NCBI GenBank assembly: GCA_015478665.1
Contig: JADMII010000014.1
Span: 1-64,000 of the forward strand
Direction: 5' to 3'
From: Dehalococcoidia bacterium
GTDB lineage: Bacteria > Chloroflexota > Dehalococcoidia > DSTF01 > JACRBR01
Length of the DNA: 64,000 nt
Of the stretch, positions 37,504-45,318 are shown piece by piece. The notes beneath the pieces were generated by a model. It was not told the DNA's origin, made no database searches, and saw only the letters and a list, made by a program, of their open reading frames with translations. Made by a program: the position numbers and the translations under genes. How positions within the stretch are numbered: position 1 is the stretch's first letter; each line of letters starts with the position of its first letter.

Positions 37504-38493
37504 ATGCCTGTGCCGACGCTGCCTTCGGAGGACGAAGGCCGCCTGCTCTATCTCGCCGAACAGCTCGCATCGCTGCACGCCTCCGTCGACATGGCCTGGC
37601 TCGCCGCGCGCCTCGAGTTCCTCGGCGAAAAGGCGCTCGGCGCGGCGCTGACCGTCCTCGCGCTCGTCGATGAGGCGGGGACGTACCGCCCCCTCCCGCC
37701 GTCCCCGCAAGCGCCCGCGCGCGCCCGTGCGCTCCGCGACGAGCTGAAGGTCGCCGCGATCAGCGGCGATGATGCGTCGGCCATCCTCACGCTCGGCGAG
37801 CAGGAGTCGCGGCCGGTCGTGCTCGCGGCCCGCGACGTCTTCGGCGTCGCGCCCGGAGATGGATCTGGCGCTGACGTCATCGTCGCGCCGGTGGTTTACA
37901 ACCGGGAGTCGATCGGCGTCGCCCTCTTCCTCGTCGAGCCGACGGCCCTGAACCAGCAGATCGCCGCCACGCTCTGCGAGCACGCCGGCGTCGCCATCTA
38001 CCAGCTGCGGCAGCGCGAGGAGGCGCGGCGGTTGCACTCCATCGACCCCATCCTCTGGATCCCGGACGAGACCTTCCTCATCGCCCAGCTGAAGCGCGAG
38101 CTGAGCCGCGCCCGCCGCTACGACCGCACGCTCGGCGTCGCCGCCCTGCGCTTCGAGAGCGAACGCGGCGTGCGCCGGCAGTTCGGCGACTTCTTCACCG
38201 ACCACCTCATGCGACGCATCGGCAGCCACATGCTGGCGCAGGTGCGCGATTCCGATGTGCTCGGCGCCCTCGGCGGCCGCTACGCCGTCATCCACAACGA
38301 GACATCGTTGAGCGGCACGCGGCTTTCCGGTGAGCGCCTGCGCGACGCCGCCGTGCAGATGGTCGTCCAGCGCTTCCCCGAGGTGGCGGAGCCGCGCATC
38401 TCGCTCGCCGTCGCGGCCTACCCGGACAGCGCCGACAACCTGGAAGACCTCCTGCTGCGCCTCCTCGACGACGCCGTCGCTGCCGCCGCCTAG
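37504..38493 (+). CDS. GAF domain protein with degenerate GGDEF domain
   Basis: 329 aa. A GAF-like sensor domain (about 10-175; IVAPVVYNRESIGVALFLVE and CEHAGVAIYQLR) is followed by a diguanylate-cyclase-like domain. It begins DPILWIPDETFLIAQLKRELSRARRY (in parts) and ends LEDLLLRLLDDAV. The signature loop reads RDSDVLGALGGRYAVIH, so GGDEF has become GGRYA and the catalytic Asp/Glu are gone. It is therefore probably a receptor or interaction module rather than a c-di-GMP synthase. GAGGGGG precedes the ATG. The gap to the sigma gene (38494-38781) shows nothing else. Confidence 0.75.
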   Translation: MPVPTLPSEDEGRLLYLAEQLASLHASVDMAWLAARLEFLGEKALGAALTVLALVDEAGTYRPLPPSPQAPARARALRDELKVAAISGDDASAILTLGEQESRPVVLAARDVFGVAPGDGSGADVIVAPVVYNRESIGVALFLVEPTALNQQIAATLCEHAGVAIYQLRQREEARRLHSIDPILWIPDETFLIAQLKRELSRARRYDRTLGVAALRFESERGVRRQFGDFFTDHLMRRIGSHMLAQVRDSDVLGALGGRYAVIHNETSLSGTRLSGERLRDAAVQMVVQRFPEVAEPRISLAVAAYPDSADNLEDLLLRLLDDAVAAAA

Positions 38494-38781
38494 AGGCGCC
38501 CGCACGGACCTCGTGCGCTTTCCGGCGCCGCGAGGCCGGCAGCCATCGGGCCCGCGACGGCTGCTCCCGGACCTGAATGCGCCGCCGCGAGATGCCGCCG
38601 CCAGCCGCCCGGCTTCGCCTGGCCATCGCCGAGGGCGTCGGCCCGCCTCGCCATCCTCGAGGCGCCGCGCGGCCGCCGTCCGGTATCCTGCCGCCGCTGC
38701 CGACACTCATACAGAGGTTGACGGCAGAGGCGAGCCGCAACGGACGGGCGTATCCTTTTGCTCTCACGATCAGATAAGCCC

Positions 38782-39375
38782 ATGGCAGCACCGGCCGGTA
38801 TGGAGAGCCGTACCGGTACGGACGACGCCGAGGCGGCGCTCATCGAACGGGCGCGGGAGCTGGACGACGCGGCATGGGCAGCGATCTACGAGCGGCATGC
38901 GGAGCAGGTGTACGCCTACATCTACTATCGCCTCGGCGACCAGCACATCGCCGAGGACCTCGCGGCCGACGTCTTCGTCAAGGCAGTCGCGGGCATCAAG
39001 GGCTATCGCTATCGCGGCACGCCGCTGCTCGCCTGGCTCTACCGCATCGCGCACAACGTCACCGTCGACCACCGGAAGTCGGCGCAGACGCGCATGCAGC
39101 GGACCTCGACGGACGCGCTCGAGCGCGTCGAAGAGCCGCGCGACGAATTGGGACAGCGCGACCAGCGGCAGGACATGCTGGCGGCGATCCGTCGCCTCAC
39201 GCCGGACCAGCAGCAGGTCGTGATCCTCAGGTTCTACACCGGCATGAGTAACGCCGAAGTCGCTCAGGTCATCGGCAAGCCGGAGGGCGCCGTGAAGGCG
39301 CTGCAGACGCGCGCCCTGCGCTCGTTGCGTCGCGGCCTCGAAGCCCGCGACCCGGAGAGGAGGGCGCGCGCATGA
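38782..39375 (+). CDS. ECF-type RNA polymerase sigma factor
   Basis: 197 aa. Region 2: AEDLAADVFVKAVAGIKGYRY and LLAWLYRIAHNVTVDHRK (parts), the -10-recognition helices. Region 4: LTPDQQQVVILRFYTGMSNAEVAQVIGKPEGAVKALQTRALRSL (parts), the -35-binding helix-turn-helix. The linker lacks region 3, so it is an ECF member. Start placed at ATG 38782; a second ATG six codons later is also possible. It overlaps the next gene by four bases (ATGA), the usual sigma/anti-sigma arrangement. Confidence 0.92.
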   Translation: MAAPAGMESRTGTDDAEAALIERARELDDAAWAAIYERHAEQVYAYIYYRLGDQHIAEDLAADVFVKAVAGIKGYRYRGTPLLAWLYRIAHNVTVDHRKSAQTRMQRTSTDALERVEEPRDELGQRDQRQDMLAAIRRLTPDQQQVVILRFYTGMSNAEVAQVIGKPEGAVKALQTRALRSLRRGLEARDPERRARA

Positions 39376-40427
39376 GCGGACGCTCATCCTTCGACGACGC
39401 GCTCGATGTCGCGCTCGACTCGCTGCTCGCGGGCGGCGCCGCGCCGTCGGTCAGCGCGACGCATCAGGAGCACGCCGGCGAGCTCGCGCATCTGCTGGTG
39501 GTCGCCGCCGGCGTGCGCGACGCTGCCGCCGCAGCCCCCGCGCCTTCGATGCGGCTTGCCGGGCACGCGCGCGCCGTGCGCCTCGCCGTCCGCGACGCGC
39601 AGGCGGGCGCGCGCCGGCGCCGCGCATGGTGGCGCCGGCCGATGACGTTCGCGTCGCTCTCGCTGCCGGCCGGCATCGTCGCGCTCGCGGCCATCGGCGC
39701 CGCGGGCGCAGCGGCGGGCGGCGCCGTCGCCGTCTCCCAGACCGGCGTTGCGTCCCGCGTCGAACGCATCGTCACGCTCGGCCGCGTCGGCGGCTCCGAC
39801 GCTCCGCCGCCCGTCGCGACGCCCGCCGGAGGTTCGGACCGCAGTGGCGGCGCGGCAGGCGGCCCGACGGCAGTGCGCGACAGCAACGGCGGCGGTGTTG
39901 CATCGCAAGGCACGCCGGAGAACCCGAACGCGCCGGTCACGATCACCGTCTCCGGCGTCATCCGCGAGATCAACGGTGGCACCTTCACGCTGGAGACCGA
40001 GTCCGCCACCTGGAAGGTCAATCACGACGGCACGACGGTGATCACCGACACCATCGCCGAAGGCGCCTTCGCGACCGTTACCGGCACCGCGACCGCCGAC
40101 AGGAACCTGCATGCGGCGCGCATCGATGTCGCCGGCGGAGGATCGCCGCCAGCCGGCGCCACCGGCGTCGTGCCGGGCGCCGCCGCGACTCCATCGCCGG
40201 CGGACGGCCGCCCGGGCGGAAACCCCGGGCACACGCCGGGGACGGGCAACGATACCGGCACGCCCCGCGCCGGCGGCGTCGACGGCACGTCGAAGCCGGG
40301 CAACGGCAACGGCACGCCGCCGAAGACGCCGGCCGACGGCAACGGCAACTCGCGCTCCAATGCGCCGCCGGGCAACGGCAACGGTCTCGGGAACGGTAAC
40401 GGTGGGGGCCGCAGCCAGACGCCTTGA
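39372..40427 (+). CDS. putative anti-sigma factor with DUF5666-like domain and GNGN-rich tail
   Basis: 351 aa. The N-terminal ~90 residues are cytoplasmic and helical (FDDALDVALDSLLAGGAA ... HAGELAHLLVVAAGVRD), as in sigma-binding domains. There is one transmembrane segment at about 98-121 (SLSLPAGIVALAAIGAAG). Outside lies a small beta-barrel-like domain (about 190-255; VTITVSGVIREINGGTFTLE, matching DUF5666) and a disordered Pro/Thr/Gly tail rich in GNGNG units. Translational coupling to the sigma gene supports a sigma/anti-sigma pair that senses something at the envelope. The signal is unknown. No zinc HxxxCxxC motif is seen. Confidence 0.75.
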   Translation: MSGRSSFDDALDVALDSLLAGGAAPSVSATHQEHAGELAHLLVVAAGVRDAAAAAPAPSMRLAGHARAVRLAVRDAQAGARRRRAWWRRPMTFASLSLPAGIVALAAIGAAGAAAGGAVAVSQTGVASRVERIVTLGRVGGSDAPPPVATPAGGSDRSGGAAGGPTAVRDSNGGGVASQGTPENPNAPVTITVSGVIREINGGTFTLETESATWKVNHDGTTVITDTIAEGAFATVTGTATADRNLHAARIDVAGGGSPPAGATGVVPGAAATPSPADGRPGGNPGHTPGTGNDTGTPRAGGVDGTSKPGNGNGTPPKTPADGNGNSRSNAPPGNGNGLGNGNGGGRSQTP

Positions 40428-40568
40428 GGCGTCTCTCTTTGCGTTTCGCCCGTCGCCGGATGCGCCTCGAAGCGCGACTGATGTCGCGCGCGGCGCACCA
40501 GGTTGAGCGGCGCCCGGCCGCTGCCTGGCCACGCATCGCTGCCCGCCGGGTTCGATGACAGGGGCTCG

Positions 40569-41804
40569 CTACGCCAGTGCGTCCTTATGCGCGCGGCCGG
40601 CCTGCATGATCAGCGCCAGCCGCGCCGGGTCGCGCAGGACGGCGATGTCCGCCAGCGGGTCGCCATCGACGATCAGCAAGTCCGCGAGCTTGCCGCGCTC
40701 CAGCGTCCCGATCTCGTGCTGCAGGTGCAGGCACTCGCTCGCCGTCTTCGTCGACGCCACGATCGCCTGCATCGGCGTCAGGCCGGCGGCCACCATCTGC
40801 TCCAGCTCTTCGGCGTTCGAGCCGTGATGGCCGACGCCGCTGTCCGTCCCCATTGCGATGCGGACGCCGGCCGCCGCCGCGCGCGCGAAGTTCGCGCGAT
40901 GCGCCTCCATCACGTCCTTCGTCTTGCGCACCGCCTGCGGCAGGACGCTGCCCGGCGAACGCTCGGCGTGGCGCAGCACCCACATCGGCGCGACGAGCGT
41001 CGGCACCAGGAAGTTGCGGCGCCGCTTCATCTCTTCGATCAACGCGTCGTCGAGGTAAATGCCGTGTTCGATCGACTCGACGCCCGCCTCGACGGCGTTG
41101 CGGATGCCATCGGCGCCCTGTGCGTGCGCCATGCAGGTCTTGCCGGCGGCGCGCGCTTCGTAGACCATCACGCGGATCTCCTCGGGCGTGAAGGCCGTGT
41201 GCGCCGGCTCGTCGCTCGGCGAGAGGACGCCGCCGGTCGATGCCAGCTTGATGAAGTCCGCGCCGGCGCGCAGCAGCGCGCGTACCGCCCTCCGCACTTC
41301 GTCCGGGCCATCGACGACGTGCTCCGGCCACTCCGGCCCGGCGCGCACGCCGGTGACCGCGCCGGATGGCATCGTCGAGTCGCCGTGTCCGCCGGTCTGC
41401 GAGAGCATGGCGATGGCGATGCGCATCCTGGGCCCGGGGATCAGCCCGCGCTCGATGGCCATCTTGAACCCGGCGGGCGAGCCGCCGGCGTCGCGCACGG
41501 TCGTGATGCCCGCGTCGAGCGTGCGCAGGGCGTTGCGCGCGCCGTAGAACAGGGCGAGGCTGGGCGGCGTCAGCAGCCGCTCCTGCAGCGGCCCGACGCG
41601 GCCATAGAGGTGGACGTGGCAGTCGATCATCCCCGGCATCAGCGTCCGGCCGCCAGCATCGCGCACGACGGCATCGCGCGGCGGCGCCACATTCGCACCG
41701 ACATCGACGATGCGGCCGGCGTCATCGATCACGACGCCGGCGCCGTGCAGCGGGTCGGCGCCCGTGCCATCGATCAGCGTCGCGCCGACGATCGCCGTGG
41801 TCAC
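40569..41804 (-). CDS. amidohydrolase (imidazolonepropionase/prolidase-like)
   Basis: 411 aa metal-dependent hydrolase. PGMIDCHVHLYGRVG has the HxH zinc site, VRDAGGSP and IKLASTGGVLSP the metal-bridging Lys strand. AHAQGADGIRNAVEAGVESIEHG carries the next two His ligands (parts), and GTDSGVGHHGSN the catalytic Asp. Last gene of a five-gene operon. Its GTG start overlaps the stop of the CDP-alcohol phosphatidyltransferase (GTGA). The substrate cannot be read. Confidence 0.88.
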   Translation of the reverse strand: MTTAIVGATLIDGTGADPLHGAGVVIDDAGRIVDVGANVAPPRDAVVRDAGGRTLMPGMIDCHVHLYGRVGPLQERLLTPPSLALFYGARNALRTLDAGITTVRDAGGSPAGFKMAIERGLIPGPRMRIAIAMLSQTGGHGDSTMPSGAVTGVRAGPEWPEHVVDGPDEVRRAVRALLRAGADFIKLASTGGVLSPSDEPAHTAFTPEEIRVMVYEARAAGKTCMAHAQGADGIRNAVEAGVESIEHGIYLDDALIEEMKRRRNFLVPTLVAPMWVLRHAERSPGSVLPQAVRKTKDVMEAHRANFARAAAAGVRIAMGTDSGVGHHGSNAEELEQMVAAGLTPMQAIVASTKTASECLHLQHEIGTLERGKLADLLIVDGDPLADIAVLRDPARLALIMQAGRAHKDALA

Positions 41805-42409
41805 GGCGCTGACCCTTCGGCGCGGAGCTTCTGCCAGACGACGAACACGCGCTGCACCGCTGTCAGGTTTGCCAGCACGGCAAGCACCCACAACGCGACC
41901 GGCACGGCGCCGTTCGACACGATCAGCGCGATGCCCAGCACCAGCACGCGCTCGGCGCGCGTGAAGAGGCCCTCGCGCAGCACGAGCCCGTCGGCCTCCG
42001 CACGCGCGCGCACGTAGCTGACGAGGATCGAACCGACGACGGCGGCGTAGATCAGCAGGATCTGCTGCGTGTGGCCGCCGATCTGCGTGTAGTGGAAGAG
42101 CAGCCCGGCGAGCACGGCCGCTTCGGAGAGGCGGTCGAGGACGGAGTCGAAGACGCCGCCGAACTTCGTCACGCTGTCCGTCTTGCGGGCGAGTGCGCCA
42201 TCGAGCAGGTCGAGCCCGCTGGCGATCAGCATGATGATCCCGGCGGCGAGGAAGTGTCCGCCGGCGGCGAGACTGCCGGCGAGCACGTTCCCGGCGAACC
42301 CCAGGACGGAGATCATGTTCGGCGTGACGCCGGCCGCCGCCAGCGGCGCGACGATCGGGTCGCTGATGCGCGTCGAGAGCTTGTGCGGGACCAGGGTGAA
42401 CGACGGCAT
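41801..42409 (-). CDS. CDP-alcohol phosphatidyltransferase (phosphatidylinositol-phosphate-synthase-like)
   Basis: 202 aa, six helices. The family motif DG-x2-AR-x8-G-x3-D-x3-D is complete: DLLDGALARKTDSVTKFGG followed by VFDSVLDR. The N-terminal KLSTRISDPIVAPLAAAGVTPN resembles actinobacterial PgsA1-type enzymes that make phosphatidylinositol phosphate. It condenses a CDP-diacylglycerol with an alcohol acceptor in the membrane. Start: ATG after AGGAG, or a GTG at 42490 that shares a base with the mec stop and would give 229 aa. Confidence 0.88.
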   Translation of the reverse strand: MPSFTLVPHKLSTRISDPIVAPLAAAGVTPNMISVLGFAGNVLAGSLAAGGHFLAAGIIMLIASGLDLLDGALARKTDSVTKFGGVFDSVLDRLSEAAVLAGLLFHYTQIGGHTQQILLIYAAVVGSILVSYVRARAEADGLVLREGLFTRAERVLVLGIALIVSNGAVPVALWVLAVLANLTAVQRVFVVWQKLRAEGSAP

Positions 42410-42489
42410 CGTCCGAAGCTCCTGCGCCGACGCCTGCAGCGGACGCGACGGCGGCGCTCGCGCCGGCGCGGCGACAGGCGCCGCGGCCA

Positions 42490-42891
42490 CTACCTCACCT
42501 CGATCGGCTCCTCTGTCACCTCGCCGCCGATGATGCGAAAGGCGCGCACGACGGGGTCGGCGTCCATCAGCGAGACGAGGACGTAGTACGCGTCCGGCCA
42601 GCCCGCGGCGAGCCGCACATCCGTCGGCGACGGATAGGCTTCCGTGTGCGTGTGCGAGTGGTAGATCGCCAGGAACTCCCAGCCGCGGTCGTCGGCGTCG
42701 TTGTGGATGCGCAGGAGGTCGCGCGGCTCGACGCTGTAGCGATACGGGCTCGCCTCCGCGTTGACCGCGCGGTACAGCTTGCGGGCGTCGCCGTCGCTGC
42801 CGGCGATGATGCCGCAGCACTCGTTCGGCGCGTCCTCCTTCGCGTGCGCGATCATCTCGTCGATGTAGCCGCGCTCCAGCCGCAGCACCAT
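42490..42891 (-). CDS. mec: Mec-type JAMM (M67) peptidase
   Basis: 133 aa. The JAMM zinc motif H-x-H-x7-S-x2-D is intact in YHSHTHTEAYPSPTDVRLA, with the upstream catalytic Glu in PNECCGIIAG. DAYYVLVSLMD and EVTEEPIEV at the C-terminus closely resemble mycobacterial Mec, which removes cysteine from the sulfur-carrier CysO. No cysO or cysM is present nearby, so the natural substrate here is uncertain. Its ATG overlaps the stop of the Cys-rich gene (TGATG). Confidence 0.85.
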   Translation of the reverse strand: MVLRLERGYIDEMIAHAKEDAPNECCGIIAGSDGDARKLYRAVNAEASPYRYSVEPRDLLRIHNDADDRGWEFLAIYHSHTHTEAYPSPTDVRLAAGWPDAYYVLVSLMDADPVVRAFRIIGGEVTEEPIEVR

Positions 42892-43532
42892 CAGTCCCCC
42901 GTCGGCATCAGCACGCCCATGGCGCTGCGCGGCAGCTCCACGGTCATCATCGGCAGGCCGAGCGTCCGGTAGGCCTCCGCCAGCGCCGTGGCCGCACACG
43001 CCGCGCAGAGGTGCTCGATCTCGCCATCGAGCTGGCGGAACACGGGGCGGTTCTCCGGCAGAAGCTGGTCGACGAAGTCCGGCGTCAGCCAGGCGACGTG
43101 GCTCTGCTCGCCGCAGCGCGCGCAGGCGTCGCCGATGGTCAGCATCAGCCAGGAGATCGCTTCGATGTCCTCGCGGACGAATTGGTAGGCCGGCATCTCG
43201 TCCAGGCGATAGTAGTAGTGCGCGGTGTACTCGCCGAACGGCTCGACGACGGCCGCCACGCCCTCGAGCGTGGCATAGGCGCTCTTCAGCCCCTGCTCGA
43301 GGCAGTTGTAGCCGAAGAGCGTCGGCTCGCCGGCGTCCTCGTAGGCGCCGCGGCACGTCGGGTCGAGCCCGACGCGGCCATCTTCGCCCTGACACACATC
43401 GCACAGCTGCCCGGCGGCGAAGAGCTCGTTCGCCTCTTCGTCGTCCTCGTCGTCGCTGACGATGTTCAGCCCGTCGTCGTCCTCGTCGCGCAACTGCGCG
43501 CGCTCGTCGTCACCCGCTCGCCGGAAGACCAT
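42891..43532 (-). CDS. Cys-rich zinc-ribbon-like protein of unknown function
   Basis: 213 aa, soluble. A very acidic N-terminus (DEDDDGLNIVSDDEDDEE) precedes CDVCQGEDGRVGLDPTCRG. The centre (AYATLEGVAAVVEPFGEYTAHYYYRLDE, parts) and CARCGEQSHVAWLTP and HLCAACAATA supply three further Cys pairs, enough for two zinc sites. I do not recognise the family. Translational overlap with mec suggests a shared role, perhaps as substrate adaptor; that is inference. Confidence 0.7.
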   Translation of the reverse strand: MVFRRAGDDERAQLRDEDDDGLNIVSDDEDDEEANELFAAGQLCDVCQGEDGRVGLDPTCRGAYEDAGEPTLFGYNCLEQGLKSAYATLEGVAAVVEPFGEYTAHYYYRLDEMPAYQFVREDIEAISWLMLTIGDACARCGEQSHVAWLTPDFVDQLLPENRPVFRQLDGEIEHLCAACAATALAEAYRTLGLPMMTVELPRSAMGVLMPTGD

Positions 43533-43895
43533 CTACCACGTCCTCACATCGCCATCGTCGAAGCAGCTGCCGGGCGCGAGCTGCATGCGCAGGAAGTTCT
43601 CGCGCAGCCCGGGCGCCAGCGCATGCGCCGCCCAGTGCTCGCGCTCGGCGTCCGGCAGGTTCTGCGTCAGCGCCTCGAACGACGCATGCACCGTGGCATC
43701 GCCCTCGGCGATGCCGAAATCCAGCGACCAGCCGCCGTCCTGCTTCACCCGGCCGGCGCTGTCCGTGCGGATCACCGACCAGCCGGCGCGTCCGCGGTAG
43801 CGTTCGAGCACGGACGCATCGAAGAGCAACTGAAGCAGCGCCGGGTCCCGGCCGACGAGCGTCCGCTGCGCGATGCGACGCGCGTAGTCAGGCAT
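43533..43895 (-). CDS. small protein of unknown function, first gene of the mec operon
   Basis: 120 aa, soluble mixed alpha/beta. It has a WSVIRTDSAGRVKQDGGWSLDFGIAEGD beta-hairpin-like centre (parts) and ends in GSCFDDGDVRTW. Directly abuts the Cys-rich gene (TAG then ATG). TACCCT (43907-43902) stands exactly six bases before its ATG without a Shine-Dalgarno, so this is probably the leaderless head of the operon. I do not recognise the family. Confidence 0.65.
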   Translation of the reverse strand: MPDYARRIAQRTLVGRDPALLQLLFDASVLERYRGRAGWSVIRTDSAGRVKQDGGWSLDFGIAEGDATVHASFEALTQNLPDAEREHWAAHALAPGLRENFLRMQLAPGSCFDDGDVRTW

Positions 43896-43943
43896 GGGTG
43901 CAGGGTAGCAGTATCGGCGGAGAGCGGAACCCTCCCGCCCCGG

Positions 43944-43988
43944 CCCTCAGCCGCGGCCCCTCTCCGCTGTGTGGAGAGGGGAGCTGAC
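43944..43988. repeat. dispersed palindromic repeat, copy 4
   Basis: CCCTCAGCCGCGG, then a perfect nine-base stem CCCCTCTCC / GGAGAGGGG with loop GCTGTGT, then AGCTGAC. Best-preserved hairpin of the family. Confidence 0.7.
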
Positions 43989-44035
43989 AACGAGGGCGGT
44001 GTGCGGCGACGGTCGACGGCTGTGGGGGCGACCGG

Positions 44036-44073
44036 CCCTCACCCGACCCCTCTCCCGCGAGGGGAGGAGAGGG
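44036..44073. repeat. dispersed palindromic repeat, copy 5
   Basis: CCCTCACCCGACCCCTCTCCC followed by GCGAGGGGAGGAGAGGG. About 50 bases from copy 4, in the same orientation, upstream of the mec operon. Confidence 0.65.
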
Positions 44074-44177
44074 CGACGGCGGCTATCCGCTGGGCGCGGG
44101 ACTCGCCCGTCGCCAGTCCCGCGTGCCCGGTGCCCAGCGCCCAGTCTCCCGCCACGAGACACCCGCCAACGAGAACG

Positions 44178-45002
44178 CTACTTCTCGATCGGCACGTCGA
44201 CAAGGCTGCCGTACTCGGTCCAGGAGCCGTCGTAGTTGCGGACATTCTCGTAGCCGAGCAGGTGCCTCAGCGCGAACCACGTGTGCGACGAGCGCTCGCC
44301 AATGCGGCAGTAGGCGATCGTGTCGCGGTCCGGCGTGACGCCCTTGTCGCCGTAGAGCTTCTGCAGCTCCTCCTTCGGCTTGAAGGTGCCGTCTTCGGCG
44401 ACCGCCTGCGACCACGGCACATTCACCGCTCCGGGGATGTGCCCCTTGCGCTGTGCCGTCTCCGCCAGCCCGGGCGGCGCCATGATCTCGCCGCTGTACT
44501 CCTGCGGCCCGCGCACGTCGACGAGCGCCTCCTTGCCGGACTTCACCGCCTGCAGCACCTCGTCGCGCTTCGCCCGCAGCTTCGTTTCGGGCTCCTTCGC
44601 CGCATACGTCTTCCTCGCCGGCGAAGGCGTGTCCCTCGTCATGGGTCGCTGCTCGGCCTCCCACTTCTTGCGGCCGCCGTCCATCAGCATGAGTTCCTTG
44701 TGGCCGTACATCTCGAGCAGCCAGAACGCATACGCGGCGAACCAGTTGTTGTTGTCGCCGTAGAGCACGATGGTGTCATCGTTGCCGATGCCGGCGTTCC
44801 CGAGCAGCGATTCCAGGTCCTCCTTCGTGATGATGTCGCGGCGCACCTGGTCCTGGAGCTGGCTCGTCCAGTTGAACGCCACCGCGCCGGGCGCGTGGCC
44901 CTCGTCGTAGGCGGCCGTGTCGACGTCGACCTCGACGAGCTTGACCTTCGGGTTGTCCAGGTTGTCCGCCACCCACTGGGTGCTGACGAGCGCGTCTGCC
45001 AT
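44178..45002 (-). CDS. thiosulfate/3-mercaptopyruvate sulfurtransferase (tandem rhodanese)
   Basis: 274 aa with two rhodanese domains. The N-terminal domain is structural (VEVDVDTAAYDEGHAPGAV). The C-terminal domain has DVRGPQEYSGE, GHIPGAVNVPW and the active-site Cys in YCRIGERSSHTW, where the CRxGxR loop favours thiosulfate. It transfers a sulfane sulfur to cyanide or thiol acceptors. AGGAGG precedes the ATG. TACAAT about 55 bases upstream (45062-45057) is a likely -10. The sulfur theme agrees with the downstream mec-type gene, which is only an inference. Confidence 0.92.
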   Translation of the reverse strand: MADALVSTQWVADNLDNPKVKLVEVDVDTAAYDEGHAPGAVAFNWTSQLQDQVRRDIITKEDLESLLGNAGIGNDDTIVLYGDNNNWFAAYAFWLLEMYGHKELMLMDGGRKKWEAEQRPMTRDTPSPARKTYAAKEPETKLRAKRDEVLQAVKSGKEALVDVRGPQEYSGEIMAPPGLAETAQRKGHIPGAVNVPWSQAVAEDGTFKPKEELQKLYGDKGVTPDRDTIAYCRIGERSSHTWFALRHLLGYENVRNYDGSWTEYGSLVDVPIEK

Positions 45003-45246
45003 TCGATCCCTCCTGCAGTTGGCGCCGCGTCCCTCGCGGCCGATGATCGGGATCACATTGTAGGCACGCGTCGCGAGCACCGTCGAGGCAGGTCGACGCG
45101 CTGTCGATGGGCGCTGATTCCGGGGCTGCATGAGCCAGCGGATCACCTTCGAAGAGCACGCGGGACGGCGCTCCGGGAGGCGGCATCGCGGCGAAGCCGG
45201 CTTCGCGCCGCGACGCGGGCGCGCGCCGGGCCAGCGCATCGCAAAA

Positions 45247-45276
45247 TTGACAGGCCCGCGTGGCCGGACATACGAT
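45247..45276 (+). promoter_or_regulatory. promoter of the trehalose operon
   Basis: -35 TTGACA (45247-45252), 18-base spacer, -10 TACGAT (45271-45276), 42 bases before the first ATG. The 316-base divergent gap to the sulfurtransferase contains this promoter and no other gene. Confidence 0.65.
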
Positions 45277-45318
45277 CCGGGGATGGGCGTGACGTCGCCT
45301 GCGCCCAGGAGGACTCCC

